Source: CAWDVB01 sp963824105 (GTDB lineage Bacteria > Actinomycetota > Actinomycetes > Propionibacteriales > Nocardioidaceae). Taken from it: 64,000 nucleotides of DNA. The position numbers and the translations under genes were made by a program. Location: contig CAWGNN010000009.1 in NCBI GenBank assembly GCA_963824105.1, forward strand, positions 372,001 to 436,000, read 5' to 3'. Shown here one piece after another: positions 22,480 through 33,857 of this stretch. The first letter of the stretch is position 1. Each line of letters starts with the position of its first letter. The notes beneath the pieces are model-generated. The model saw only the letters and a program-made list of their open reading frames with translations. It did no database searches and had not been told where the DNA came from.

Positions 22480-22534
22480 GCTCACCCGCCGCGCGTTCTG
22501 CGGAGAGGGCGACACGCCCGACCTCGGGGTGAGC
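22480..22534 (+). ncRNA. Predicted branched RNA structure in the rpsL leader
   Basis: GCTCACCC (22480-22487) pairs perfectly with GGGTGAGC (22527-22534). It encloses two smaller hairpins: CCGC/GCGG (22489-22503) and GGGCG/CGCCC (22507-22519). This three-way-junction shape lies in the 5' untranslated region of the str operon. It overlaps a 35-codon open frame (22425-22532) that has no ribosome-binding site. No known Rfam family is recognised. The rest of the 252-base gap before rpsL holds only the promoter. Confidence 0.45.
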
Positions 22535-22623
22535 ATCGCAGGAGCGTCGACCAGTCGAAGCGGGCGCGCGAACAGCGAGACGTAGAAGAACAGCAGTACC
22601 CCGACCGATAGGAATGAGACGCG

Positions 22624-22998
22624 GTGCCCACCATCCAGCAGTTGGTCCGCAAGGGCCGCCAGGACAAGGTGTCGAAGAACAAGACGCCCGCTTTGAAGGG
22701 CTCACCCCAGCGCCGGGGTGTGTGCACCCGCGTCTACACGACCACTCCGAAGAAGCCGAACTCCGCGCTGCGCAAGGTCGCCCGTGTGCGCCTGTCCAGC
22801 GGCGTCGAGGTGACGGCATACATCCCGGGTGTGGGCCACAACCTGCAGGAGCACTCGATCGTCCTGGTGCGCGGCGGCCGTGTGAAGGACCTCCCGGGTG
22901 TGCGCTACAAGATCATCCGCGGCTCTCTCGACACCCAGGGTGTGAAGAACCGCAAGCAGGCTCGCAGCCGGTACGGCGCGAAGAAGGAGAAGAGCTGA
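22624..22998 (+). CDS. rpsL: 30S ribosomal protein S12
   Basis: 124 residues, standard length. S12 sits at the decoding centre and controls accuracy. The streptomycin-relevant lysines are wild type, in TTTPKKPNSALRK (about 42/43) and GRVKDLPGVRY (about 88). The GTG start opens MPTIQQLVRKGR. Its TGA overlaps the rpsG ATG by one base, so there is no intercistronic space for an E. coli-style S7 regulatory site. Confidence 0.97.
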   Translation: MPTIQQLVRKGRQDKVSKNKTPALKGSPQRRGVCTRVYTTTPKKPNSALRKVARVRLSSGVEVTAYIPGVGHNLQEHSIVLVRGGRVKDLPGVRYKIIRGSLDTQGVKNRKQARSRYGAKKEKS

Positions 22999-23468
22999 TG
23001 CCGCGCAAGGGTCCCGCCCCGAAGCGTCCGGTCGACATCGACCCCGTGTACGGAAGTCCGATCGTCACCCAGCTGATCAACAAGGTCCTGCAGGATGGCA
23101 AGAAGCAGGTCGCCCAGCGCATCGTCTACACCGCGATGGAGGGGTGCCGTGACAAGACCGGCACCGACCCCGTCGTCACGCTGAAGCGCGCCCTCGACAA
23201 CGTCAAGCCGGCCCTCGAGGTCCGTAGTCGCCGGGTCGGTGGCGCGACCTACCAGGTCCCGGTCGAGGTGCGCGGCCTGCGCTCGATGACCCTGGCGCTG
23301 CGCTGGCTGGTGAGTTACTCCCAGGCGCGTCGTGAGAAGACCATGGCCGAGCGCCTGATGAACGAGATCCTCGATGCCTCCAACGGCCTCGGGGCCGCAG
23401 TGAAGCGCCGCGAGGACACGCACAAGATGGCCGAGTCGAACAAGGCATTCGCCCACTACCGCTGGTGA
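22998..23468 (+). CDS. rpsG: 30S ribosomal protein S7
   Basis: 156 residues, normal for S7, which nucleates assembly of the 30S head and lines the E site. It begins MPRKGPAPKRPVDIDPVYGS, and the typical basic motif VRSRRVGGATYQVPVEVR lies near residue 75. Translation is coupled to rpsL by a one-base overlap. fusA follows after 98 bases. Confidence 0.97.
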   Translation: MPRKGPAPKRPVDIDPVYGSPIVTQLINKVLQDGKKQVAQRIVYTAMEGCRDKTGTDPVVTLKRALDNVKPALEVRSRRVGGATYQVPVEVRGLRSMTLALRWLVSYSQARREKTMAERLMNEILDASNGLGAAVKRREDTHKMAESNKAFAHYRW

Positions 23469-23566
23469 TGGGCTCGCCGCGGAGACGTCGACACCCCTGA
23501 CGGAACCGCGCCGCCCTTCTGCCCCGAGCACACCACCCACATCGAGCAGCTCAGAGGACTCCCACC

Positions 23567-25678
<2,112 letters not shown>

Positions 25679-25743
25679 TCGACAGCACCGCCCGGCGTAG
25701 CAAAACCGAGATCAGAACATAAACACAACGAGGAGGAGCCCCC

Positions 25744-26937
<1,194 letters not shown>

Positions 26938-26977
26938 TCACCTGTTGACGCCGTAGTACCTCGAGCAGTAGCTCTGG

Positions 26978-27011
26978 CTGGGGCCCCGATCCGCAAGGGT
27001 CGGGGCCCCAG
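26978..27011 (+). terminator. Terminator of the str operon after tuf
   Basis: A 15-bp GC-rich stem (CTGGGGCCCCGATCC with its near-perfect complement, one G-U pair) capped by a GCAA tetraloop. GTGTTTCCC follows. It lies 40 bases after tuf. Confidence 0.9.
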
Positions 27012-27117
27012 TGTTTCCCGGGAGGAGGGAGAACCAATCCCAGCTCAGCCAATCCAGCCCGCGGGCGGGGCGGGGCATCCACGTCCTCACACCGGACTGA
27101 CCGAGGACGGGCGCCGG

Positions 27118-27789
27118 TTGGCCGTGCTCACCACGTACAAACGGCGGGGGAGCCGGTTGACCGCGGGGCAGGAGGCCGCTTGGGATCGCCGCCGAGACGC
27201 CTGGTGGATCCCCGACGAGTCCGCCGACGAACCCACATTCGACCTTGAGCGCTACTTCGGCCGGCGCGCCCCATTGATCGTGGAGATCGGGTGCGGGATC
27301 GGCGAAGCGACCGGTGTGCTGGCAGCGGCTCGCCCGGACTGCGACGTCCTCGCTTTCGAGGTGTGGCGGCCCGGGGTGGCCGAGACCTTCCGGAACCTCG
27401 AGCGGGCCGGTGCTGAGAACGTGCGGGTCATGAGCGTCGACGCGGTCTGGTCACTGGAGCACCTGCTCGGCCCGGATAGCGTCGCAGAGCTCTGGACCTT
27501 CTTCCCGGATCCCTGGCCCAAGCAGCGGCACCATCGTCGTCGCCTTGTCAGCGCCGAGTTCGCGGCCTTGGCGGGCTCCAGGGTCGCCCCCGGCGGCCTG
27601 TGGCGGCTTGCGACCGACTGGCCGGAGTACGCCGAGCAGATCGGCTCCGTGCTTGCATCGTCCCCCTGGTGGCAGCCACTTCACGATCACCCGGCTCCAC
27701 GGTGGGAGGAGCGACCTCTCACTCGGTTCGAACGGCGTGGGATCCGCGCGGGACGCCCGATCACCGACTTCACCGTGCGTCGCCGCTGA
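27118..27789 (+). CDS. trmB: tRNA (guanine-N7-)-methyltransferase
   Basis: 223-residue class I SAM methyltransferase that makes m7G46 in the tRNA variable loop. The SAM motif IVEIGCGIGEATG lies near residue 58. The catalytic and binding segment around LWTFFPDPWPKQRHHRRRLV (about 126-145) is diagnostic of TrmB. The TTG at 27118 opens MAVLTTYKRRGSR; GAGGAC lies 10 bases upstream. A GTG two codons later is an alternative. It starts about 110 bases after the tuf terminator. Confidence 0.92.
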   Translation: MAVLTTYKRRGSRLTAGQEAAWDRRRDAWWIPDESADEPTFDLERYFGRRAPLIVEIGCGIGEATGVLAAARPDCDVLAFEVWRPGVAETFRNLERAGAENVRVMSVDAVWSLEHLLGPDSVAELWTFFPDPWPKQRHHRRRLVSAEFAALAGSRVAPGGLWRLATDWPEYAEQIGSVLASSPWWQPLHDHPAPRWEERPLTRFERRGIRAGRPITDFTVRRR

Positions 27790-27793
27790 CCTC

Positions 27794-27799
27794 TAGGCT
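27794..27799 (+). promoter_or_regulatory. Putative -10 element for a leaderless response-regulator mRNA
   Basis: TAGGCT matches TANNNT and ends 6 bases before the ATG at 27806. No Shine-Dalgarno sequence is present. It begins 5 bases after the trmB stop. Confidence 0.5.
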
Positions 27800-27805
27800 C
27801 GACCC

Positions 27806-28495
27806 ATGACGGGTGAGCTGGTCCTCGTAGTGGACGACGACCCCGGCATCAGGTCGGTGCTCCGTGGGTACCTCGAACAGGCCGGGTACCGGGTGCTCGA
27901 GGCTGATACGGGCGAGGTCGCTCTGCAGGCGCTGGAGGACAGCGCGCCCGAGGTGATCCTGCTCGACGTCGGTCTCCCTGATATCGACGGACTCGAGGTG
28001 CTTCGACAGATCCGGACCCGTTCGCATGTCCTCGTGCTGTTGGTCACCGCGAGGGTCGAGGAGGTCGATCGCCTGGTCGGACTGGGCATGGGGGCTGACG
28101 ACTACATCTCGAAGCCCTTCAGCCCTCGCGAGGTGGTGGCCCGCGTCGGTGCGTTCCTTCGGCGGGTGCACTCGGCCCCGGAGGAGTCGTCGCCCGATGT
28201 GGACGCGCTTGTCGTCGACCCCCGCACCCGAGAGGTCGTCTTGGACGGGAACCAGGTGGAGCTCTCGGCGCTCGAGTTCGACCTGCTCGCGTTCCTCGCA
28301 TCGCGCCCGGGTCAGGTCTTCACCCGCACCCAGATCCTGCAGCGCGTGTGGGGTGGCGACTGGTACGGCGACGAACGCGTGGTTGACGTACACATCCGCA
28401 GCCTGCGTTCCCACCTGGGTGACGACGCGGCGAGCCCACGGTTCATCGGCACGGTCCGGGGCGTCGGCTACAAGCTCATGAGGCCAACCGCATGA
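27806..28495 (+). CDS. OmpR-family response regulator
   Basis: 229 residues. The receiver domain (about 5-115) has the acidic pocket D10/D11, phospho-acceptor D54, T81 and K103 (SKPFSPRE). The C-terminal winged-helix DNA-binding domain (about 130-225) ends in the usual TVRGVGYKL. It overlaps the sensor kinase start by 4 bases (28492-28495), so the two form one unit. The likely target is the secreted DUF2202 gene next door, but the signal is unknown. Confidence 0.93.
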   Translation: MTGELVLVVDDDPGIRSVLRGYLEQAGYRVLEADTGEVALQALEDSAPEVILLDVGLPDIDGLEVLRQIRTRSHVLVLLVTARVEEVDRLVGLGMGADDYISKPFSPREVVARVGAFLRRVHSAPEESSPDVDALVVDPRTREVVLDGNQVELSALEFDLLAFLASRPGQVFTRTQILQRVWGGDWYGDERVVDVHIRSLRSHLGDDAASPRFIGTVRGVGYKLMRPTA

Positions 28496-29652
28496 TGCGC
28501 CTGCGCAGCCGACTTCTCGTCACCCACCTCCTGGTCGCGGTGATGGGTGCGGCGGCATCCGTCGTGGTCGTCGTCTGGCAGGCACCCCAGGTGTTCGACC
28601 GGGGCATCGGCGGCCAGGGGATGTACCAGGGCGCGAACCAGGGTCAGGGCCCAGGGTCTGGCCCAGCGTCGGGCCCAGCGTCGGGCCCAGGGTCGGGCCC
28701 GGGCCAGGAGTTGAGCGCGGCCGGCATCCACACCGCCTTCCTGGACGCTCTGCGTCAGGCGCTGCTCGTAGGTTCCCTGGTCGCGCTCCTCGTGGCGGTC
28801 GTCGCCGCTTGGTTCGTCGCCATCCGGCTGGCTCGCCCCTTGGAAGAAGTGCGGCAGGTGACGCGGCGGATCAGTGAGGGCGACTACGACCAACGCATCG
28901 CCGTGCCGCGCGAAACGGAGCTGGCAGCCCTGGTCGAGGATGTGAACGGCCTCGCTCAGCGCTTGGGAGAGGTCGAGAGCGAGCGGGTGCGTCTTCTGGG
29001 CGAGGTCGCCCATGAGATGCGAACGCCGCTCACGGTCCTCACCGGCCGCGTCGAAGGACTCCAGGACGGCGTCTTCTCCGCCGACGTCGAGCTGCTCGCG
29101 GGCCTGCGAGCCGAGCTCCAACGGCTGCAGCGGCTCGCCGACGACCTGAGGACGCTGTCGAGGGTGGAGGAGCGCCGACTGGTCTTGGAGCTCGAGCCTG
29201 TCGATCTCGCCGGGCTGGCCCGGAGGTCTGTCGACCGGTTCGCCACCGGCCAGGCGGCCGAGGGTGTCTCCATGTCGGTGTTCGCGCCAGATCCCGTGGT
29301 CGTGCAGGGCGATGCTCAGCGGTTGGGACAGGTGTTGGACAACCTGCTCTCCAACGCGCTGCGGGCGGTGCGTGGGAAAGGGGCGGTCGAGGTCCGGGTG
29401 GAGCGGGCCCACCACAGCGCGATCGTCACGGTGACCGATGACGGAGCAGGGATCTCCTCCTCCGAGCTTGGCCGCATCTTCGAACGCTTCTACCGCAGCG
29501 CCGACGCCCGTCCCCAGGAGGGGACCGGCGTCGGGCTGACGGTCAGTCGGGGGATCGCGGAGGCTCACGGTGGGACGCTGGCCGCCGAGTCCGAGGGGCC
29601 CGGGCGCGGCGCCCGCCTCATCCTCACGATCCCGAGCGTTCAGCTGCCGTAG
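28492..29652 (+). CDS. Membrane sensor histidine kinase
   Basis: 386 residues. Two membrane helices (about 8-29 and 90-112) flank a short extracytoplasmic loop rich in Gly, Ser, Pro and Gln, which contains four 12-base repeats encoding GPGS/GPAS (28648-28695). A HAMP linker (about 112-165) is followed by the HisKA site VAHEMRTPLTVL (H174), an N box (DNLLSNALRAV), DDGAG, and GTGVGLTVSR. The small loop leaves little room for a folded sensor domain, so sensing may occur in or near the membrane. Its 3' end overlaps the convergent DUF2202 gene by 13 bases. Confidence 0.92.
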   Translation: MMRLRSRLLVTHLLVAVMGAAASVVVVVWQAPQVFDRGIGGQGMYQGANQGQGPGSGPASGPASGPGSGPGQELSAAGIHTAFLDALRQALLVGSLVALLVAVVAAWFVAIRLARPLEEVRQVTRRISEGDYDQRIAVPRETELAALVEDVNGLAQRLGEVESERVRLLGEVAHEMRTPLTVLTGRVEGLQDGVFSADVELLAGLRAELQRLQRLADDLRTLSRVEERRLVLELEPVDLAGLARRSVDRFATGQAAEGVSMSVFAPDPVVVQGDAQRLGQVLDNLLSNALRAVRGKGAVEVRVERAHHSAIVTVTDDGAGISSSELGRIFERFYRSADARPQEGTGVGLTVSRGIAEAHGGTLAAESEGPGRGARLILTIPSVQLP

Positions 29653-30317
29653 CGGTGCCTGCCCCCGTCGCCGTCGAGGAGGCAGTCGCCGCTGCCGGGG
29701 AGACCGCCGCGCTGCATGCCCGGACCGTCGGGCCGGTTCGCCGGCCCCATGCCCCGGCTCCCGTTGTCCTTCCCGGACTGCATCCCGTTGCCGGGGGCGG
29801 CGTCGCCAGTGAAGGCGTCCAGGTGGTGCGTGGAGCCGTTGAGCAGCGCGGTGAGGACTTGGGTCTCGGCGGGGTCGTCGGTCTGGGTGAGCAGATCCTT
29901 GAGGTCGGAGATGTCGGTCTGCTCGATGGTCACCCCGACGCCGAAGGCATCGTCGAGGGAGGTCGAGCCGGCGGCGACGAAGTCGGTGTACAGCTCGTCG
30001 TACCCGTCGGTGGCGTAGTCACCGGGAGCGGTGGGCAGGCTGCCGATGTCGTAGCCGCGGGCCTGTAGCAGGGTGGCGACCGATGCCTGGTGCCGGTCCT
30101 CGGCTGCGCCGATCTTGTCGAAGATCTGGACGTCGTACCCGGCGCCGAGGACCCCGTAGACGTCGCCGGCCAGACGCTCCTCCTCGTAGAGGGCGACCAA
30201 CTGCTTGTCGCTGAGCCCCTCGCTCGCGCTGGCCGCGCTGGTCCCGATACCAATCCCCGTGACAACCACGGCGGTGCCGGCGAGTGCGGTGATGGTGATC
30301 TTGTGGACAGTGTTCAT
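29640..30317 (-). CDS. Secreted DUF2202 ferritin-like protein
   Basis: 225 residues from the ATG at 30317, which has GGAGGA 7 bases upstream. A signal peptide covers about residues 1-32 (hydrophobic core ALAGTAVVVTGIGIGTSAASA). The mature part fits the DUF2202 family: LYEEERLAGDVY (E45-E47, D52), AEDRH (E73, H76) and a late THHLDAF (H164/H165) could make a diiron-type helical bundle. The last 50 residues are Gly, Pro, Met and Asp rich. Convergent with the sensor kinase, with a 13-base tail overlap. Function is unknown. Confidence 0.82.
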   Translation of the reverse strand: MNTVHKITITALAGTAVVVTGIGIGTSAASASEGLSDKQLVALYEEERLAGDVYGVLGAGYDVQIFDKIGAAEDRHQASVATLLQARGYDIGSLPTAPGDYATDGYDELYTDFVAAGSTSLDDAFGVGVTIEQTDISDLKDLLTQTDDPAETQVLTALLNGSTHHLDAFTGDAAPGNGMQSGKDNGSRGMGPANRPDGPGMQRGGLPGSGDCLLDGDGGRHRYGS

Positions 30318-30431
30318 GGTGGGGTCCTCCGGGGTAGTTGTCTGACGGTTGACTTCAGTGAAGGGGCCCCGCATGGTGGTCTCAGGTGCTGCCGCGTGAA
30401 GGTTCTGTGAAGCGGACCGAAGGCTTGAGGA

Positions 30432-30451
30432 ATATACCCATGGGGGTATAT
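30432..30451. promoter_or_regulatory. CsoR/CstR-type operator palindrome
   Basis: A perfect 8-bp inverted repeat, ATATACCC-ATGG-GGGTATAT, lies 72 bases before the CstB-like start. The TACCC-N4-GGGTA core is the recognised operator form of CsoR-family repressors (copper-sensing CsoR, persulfide-sensing CstR). With a sulfur-oxidation gene downstream, a persulfide-responsive CstR-like repressor is the natural candidate. No such regulator is encoded in this window. Confidence 0.7.
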
Positions 30452-30523
30452 GTTGTCCCTCAACGCAAACGTCCGTGCAATAGAAGGTGCGCGTCGTATA
30501 TCCGCTCAGAGCAGGAGAAGCTC

Positions 30524-31903
30524 ATGTACTTCGCCCAGTACTACCTCGACTGCCTGTCCCAGGCGTCGTACCTGATCGGTGACGAGACCTCCAAGAAGGC
30601 CGTAGTCGTCGACCCCCGCCGCGACGTCGAGGAGTACCTCTCCGAGGCCAAGGAGCACGGCTTCGAGATCGTCGGAGTGATCAACACCCACTTCCACGCA
30701 GACTTCGTCTCGGGCCACATCGAGCTGGCCGAGGCCACAGGTGCCTGGATCGGCTTCGGCCGGGCGGCCCGGACCGACTTCGAGAGCAAGAAGTTGGCCG
30801 ATGGGGACCGGATCGAGCTGGGCGACGTCGCCCTCGAGATCATGGAGACCCCTGGTCACACCCCCGAGTCGATCTCCGTTCTGGTCTATGAGCACGCCGA
30901 GGACGACGTTGCGTACGCCGCGCTGACCGGGGACGCACTGTTCATCGGCGACGTCGGACGCCCGGACCTGCTCGCCTCGATCGGCGTCACCGCCGAGGAG
31001 CTCGGCAAGATGCTGTACAACAGCGTCCAGGTCAAGCTCATGGGGCTTCCGGACGAGGTCCGCGTCTTCCCTGCTCACGGCGCCGGCTCATCTTGCGGCA
31101 AGAACCTCTCGACCGAGAAGCAGTCGACGATCGGTGAGCAGCGCAAGTTCAACTACGCCTGCCAGCCGATGACCGAGGAGCAGTTCCTCGCGGTGGTCAC
31201 CGCCGGTCAACCGCCGGCCCCGGAGTACTTCGTCTACAACGCGACGATCAACCGCAAGAACCGCGCTATCCGCGAGTTGGGCGTGGAGTTGCGGGCCCTG
31301 TCACCGGAGGAGGTCGACGCCACCCTCGCGGAGGGCGCGAAGTTGGTCGATGCTCGGGAGATCACCGAGTTCGCCGCGGGGCACATCCGCGGCTCGATCA
31401 ACATCCCGGTCGACGGCCGGATGGCCGAGACCATCGGCATGGTGCTCAAGCCCGAGGAGAAGATCATTCTGGTCACCCCGGAGGGCGAGGAGGAGGAAGC
31501 AGCGATCCGCTTCGTTCGCATCGGCTACGACAACGTGATCGGCTTCGTCCCGCGCCCCGAGGCGTACATGATCGACCATCAGGACAAGGTGGCGCGGGCC
31601 AGCCGGCTCAGCCCGGCCCAGCTCGACGAGGTGCTCTGCGACGACGTTCAGCTCGTCGACGTGCGCAACGTCGGCGAGATCGAGGCGACCGGCCTGCTCG
31701 ACGGCGCCGTCCACATCCCGCTTGCCGAGCTCTCCCGCCGCATCGGGGAGCTCAGCGCTGACCGTCCGACGGTGCTCTACTGCGCCGGCGGCTGGCGGTC
31801 CAGCGTCGCGAGCAGCTACCTGAGCCAGGCGGGCTTCGAAGACGTGTCCGACGTTCTCGGTGGCTACGCGGGCTGGGAAGCGACCCACTCCACCGCCGTC
31901 TGA
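30524..31903 (+). CDS. CstB-like persulfide dioxygenase with pseudo-rhodanese and rhodanese domains
   Basis: 459 residues from the ATG at 30524 (GCAGGAGAAG upstream). The N-terminal metallo-beta-lactamase-fold dioxygenase has THFHAD (H56, H58, D60), H112, TGDALF (D137) and AHGAGSSCGK (H185, C191). The first rhodanese-like domain (about 262-345) lacks a cysteine in its active loop (VTPEGEEE) and is probably catalytically dead. The second (about 365-459) has C420 in CAGGWRS. This order matches CstB, which turns persulfide sulfur into thiosulfate. Detoxification of sulfide or persulfide in the cytoplasm is the likely role. A CsoR-type palindrome precedes the gene. Confidence 0.85.
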   Translation: MYFAQYYLDCLSQASYLIGDETSKKAVVVDPRRDVEEYLSEAKEHGFEIVGVINTHFHADFVSGHIELAEATGAWIGFGRAARTDFESKKLADGDRIELGDVALEIMETPGHTPESISVLVYEHAEDDVAYAALTGDALFIGDVGRPDLLASIGVTAEELGKMLYNSVQVKLMGLPDEVRVFPAHGAGSSCGKNLSTEKQSTIGEQRKFNYACQPMTEEQFLAVVTAGQPPAPEYFVYNATINRKNRAIRELGVELRALSPEEVDATLAEGAKLVDAREITEFAAGHIRGSINIPVDGRMAETIGMVLKPEEKIILVTPEGEEEEAAIRFVRIGYDNVIGFVPRPEAYMIDHQDKVARASRLSPAQLDEVLCDDVQLVDVRNVGEIEATGLLDGAVHIPLAELSRRIGELSADRPTVLYCAGGWRSSVASSYLSQAGFEDVSDVLGGYAGWEATHSTAV

Positions 31904-31920
31904 CCAACCGGCTCAGCCGG

Positions 31921-33276
31921 TCAACCGATCAGAGCGTCGACCGCCCCACCGAAGACCTCGGTGTGACGGTCGACGTCTTCTTGGGTGTGGAAAGGCGAGA
32001 AGAGCGCCATGTTGTGGAACGGCGCTAGCAGGATGCCGCGGTTGAACGACCACAGGTGGAAGAACGCCTCAAGGTCCTCGTCCACCGCCGCGGCGGCCAG
32101 CGACCCGGTCCGCGGGGGCGGGCAGAACCAGTACTCCGCCCGCAGCCCGAGACGCTGCACGGTCCACGGCAATCTGCTGCGCTCGATCACCCCGGCCACG
32201 CCCTCGGTCCAGCCGGCCGCGAGGGGGATCGCGGTGTCGAAGTCCTCCTGACGCAGGTGGTTCGACAAGGTCGCGCGCACCGCCGCGAGAGCCAGGGCGC
32301 TGCCGCTGAGGGTGCCGCCGACCCCGGCCACGTCGATCTCATGGCCGTGCATGATGGGATCGAGCCGCTGGGCGATCTCCGCGCTCACGCCGTACGCCGC
32401 GACCGGGACGCCACCCCCGATCGGTTTGCCGATGACGACCATGTCCGGGTCCAGGCCCCACGCCGCAGTAGCCCCACCGGGCCCGGCGCAGATCGTGTGG
32501 GTCTCATCGTTGATCAGCACGGTTCCGGTGCGTCGGGTGATCTCGCGGACACCCTCGAGGTAGCCAGGCTCCGGAAGCACGATCCCGATGTTGGTCAGTG
32601 CCGGCTCCATCAAGAGCGCGGCGACGTCGCCGGGAGCCAGCGCGGCCTCCAGGGCCGCCAGGTCGTTGAACGGCACCACCTTGGTGGTGAGCGCCACGTC
32701 CACCGGCGGCCCGAGCTTTCCGGGCCGGGGGGCGACCTTCCCCGTGTCATCGAGGACGGCGAAGGTCTCGTCGACCGTGCCGTGGTAGCACCAGTCCATC
32801 ACGCAGATCTTGGTTCGCCCGGTGACATGTCGGGCGAAGCGCAGCGCGAACCGGTTCGCGTCCGTGGCCGTCATCGCCATCTGCCAGCGCGGCATGCCGA
32901 ACCGTCGAGCCAGTTCCTCGCCGACCCACGCGGCATCCGGGCTCGGCAGCATCGTGGTCAGCCCGGTCCTGGCTCGTTCGGCGATGGCTACCGCGACCTC
33001 GGGGAGAGCGTGCCCGGTCATCGATCCGGTGTCGCCCAGGCACAGGTCGATGTACTCGTTGCCGTCGACATCGACGAAACGAGCCCCCTCGGCCCGGTCG
33101 ACGAAGACCGGGAACGATCCGGGCCACCTGGTCATCCAGGGCATCGGCACCCCGCCGAGCAGTGAGGTCTCGGCTCGGGTGGCCAGCTTCCGGGACGCAG
33201 GGTGGCTGTCAGCGAAGACCTGCTCCTCCTCGGCGAGGAGCCGAGCCAGGCGGTCGCGGTCAATCTCGGTACTCAT
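31921..33276 (-). CDS. Class III aminotransferase, glutamate-1-semialdehyde aminotransferase-like
   Basis: 451 residues. Fold-type I PLP enzyme of class III, with overall likeness to HemL-type aminotransferases. The PLP lysine is K284 in GKPIGGGVP and the ring aspartate D257 in NDETHT (usually DEV). The phosphate-binding stretch reads TATDANRFALRFARH (137-150) where HemL has a G-[ST]-E-A run. These changes argue against haem synthesis and for another amino donor/acceptor pair; I cannot name it. Convergent with the CstB-like gene, 17 bases apart. An imperfect -10 (CAGAAT) lies 7 bases before the start. Confidence 0.8.
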   Translation of the reverse strand: MSTEIDRDRLARLLAEEEQVFADSHPASRKLATRAETSLLGGVPMPWMTRWPGSFPVFVDRAEGARFVDVDGNEYIDLCLGDTGSMTGHALPEVAVAIAERARTGLTTMLPSPDAAWVGEELARRFGMPRWQMAMTATDANRFALRFARHVTGRTKICVMDWCYHGTVDETFAVLDDTGKVAPRPGKLGPPVDVALTTKVVPFNDLAALEAALAPGDVAALLMEPALTNIGIVLPEPGYLEGVREITRRTGTVLINDETHTICAGPGGATAAWGLDPDMVVIGKPIGGGVPVAAYGVSAEIAQRLDPIMHGHEIDVAGVGGTLSGSALALAAVRATLSNHLRQEDFDTAIPLAAGWTEGVAGVIERSRLPWTVQRLGLRAEYWFCPPPRTGSLAAAAVDEDLEAFFHLWSFNRGILLAPFHNMALFSPFHTQEDVDRHTEVFGGAVDALIG

Positions 33277-33857
33277 GCGACCGATTCTGCAGCTCAGAAC
33301 GGCCTCTGGCTACGGATCCAGTCACAAAGGGCCGGATTCGGCCCCGGATTCGAGCAGGTCTGGCCCATGGTCGTCTCCATGTCAACGAGGGATCGCCGAT
33401 CCCCGCGCCGACTGCCTCCACCGTGAGCGCCCGCTGGACGGCCAACGCGTCCTCGATGCGGCCCTGCGGTCCCAGCGCCCGGTCCAGCGTCCGGTTCAGC
33501 GTCCCAGTGGACGATCTGCGCCGGGGCGCCGTGGGCATCCCCGCTCGATTTGCGATCACCTATCGGCTCTGCCAAGATAGTCAGGTTGCTCCGGCTGAGT
33601 CGCCGGGGCGCGAGCACTCTTGACTGCTGAATCGGATTCTCCCGGATTGTGCCAGTCTCGCGTGCGCGCGCCGACCAGGAGACTCCGCTTCAGCCCGACT
33701 CCCCGTCGGGTGCCACCAACAATCGACGAACTCCAGACCTTTATGGGTTGGATCGGGTGCGACACGCCCGACCGCGGGGGTCGGTGGGAGCGGGGGCGGA
33801 GTGTTCCTCCCGGAACACGACGAGACCAGGCGGAACGAACGAGTAAAGGACGGACTG
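33277..33857. other. 581-base gap before the S10 operon
   Basis: No gene recognised. A reverse-strand frame (33260-33559) and a second one (33294-33617) resemble no family I know, and neither has a good start. They could be the worn remains of a gene or chance. Candidate promoter elements for rpsJ are TTGCGA (33550-33555) with CAAGAT 17 bases on (33573-33578), and TTGACT at 33620-33625 without a clear -10. The S10 leader would be about 200-280 bases. Confidence 0.4.

Noticed and set aside
22740..22910. Streptomycin-resistance changes in S12
   Set aside because: The lysines in TTTPKKPNS and GRVKDLPG are wild type.
33620..33650. TTGACT...GATTGT as the S10 promoter
   Set aside because: The spacing is 19 bases and the -10 lacks both T1 and A2; reported only as a weak candidate within the gap.
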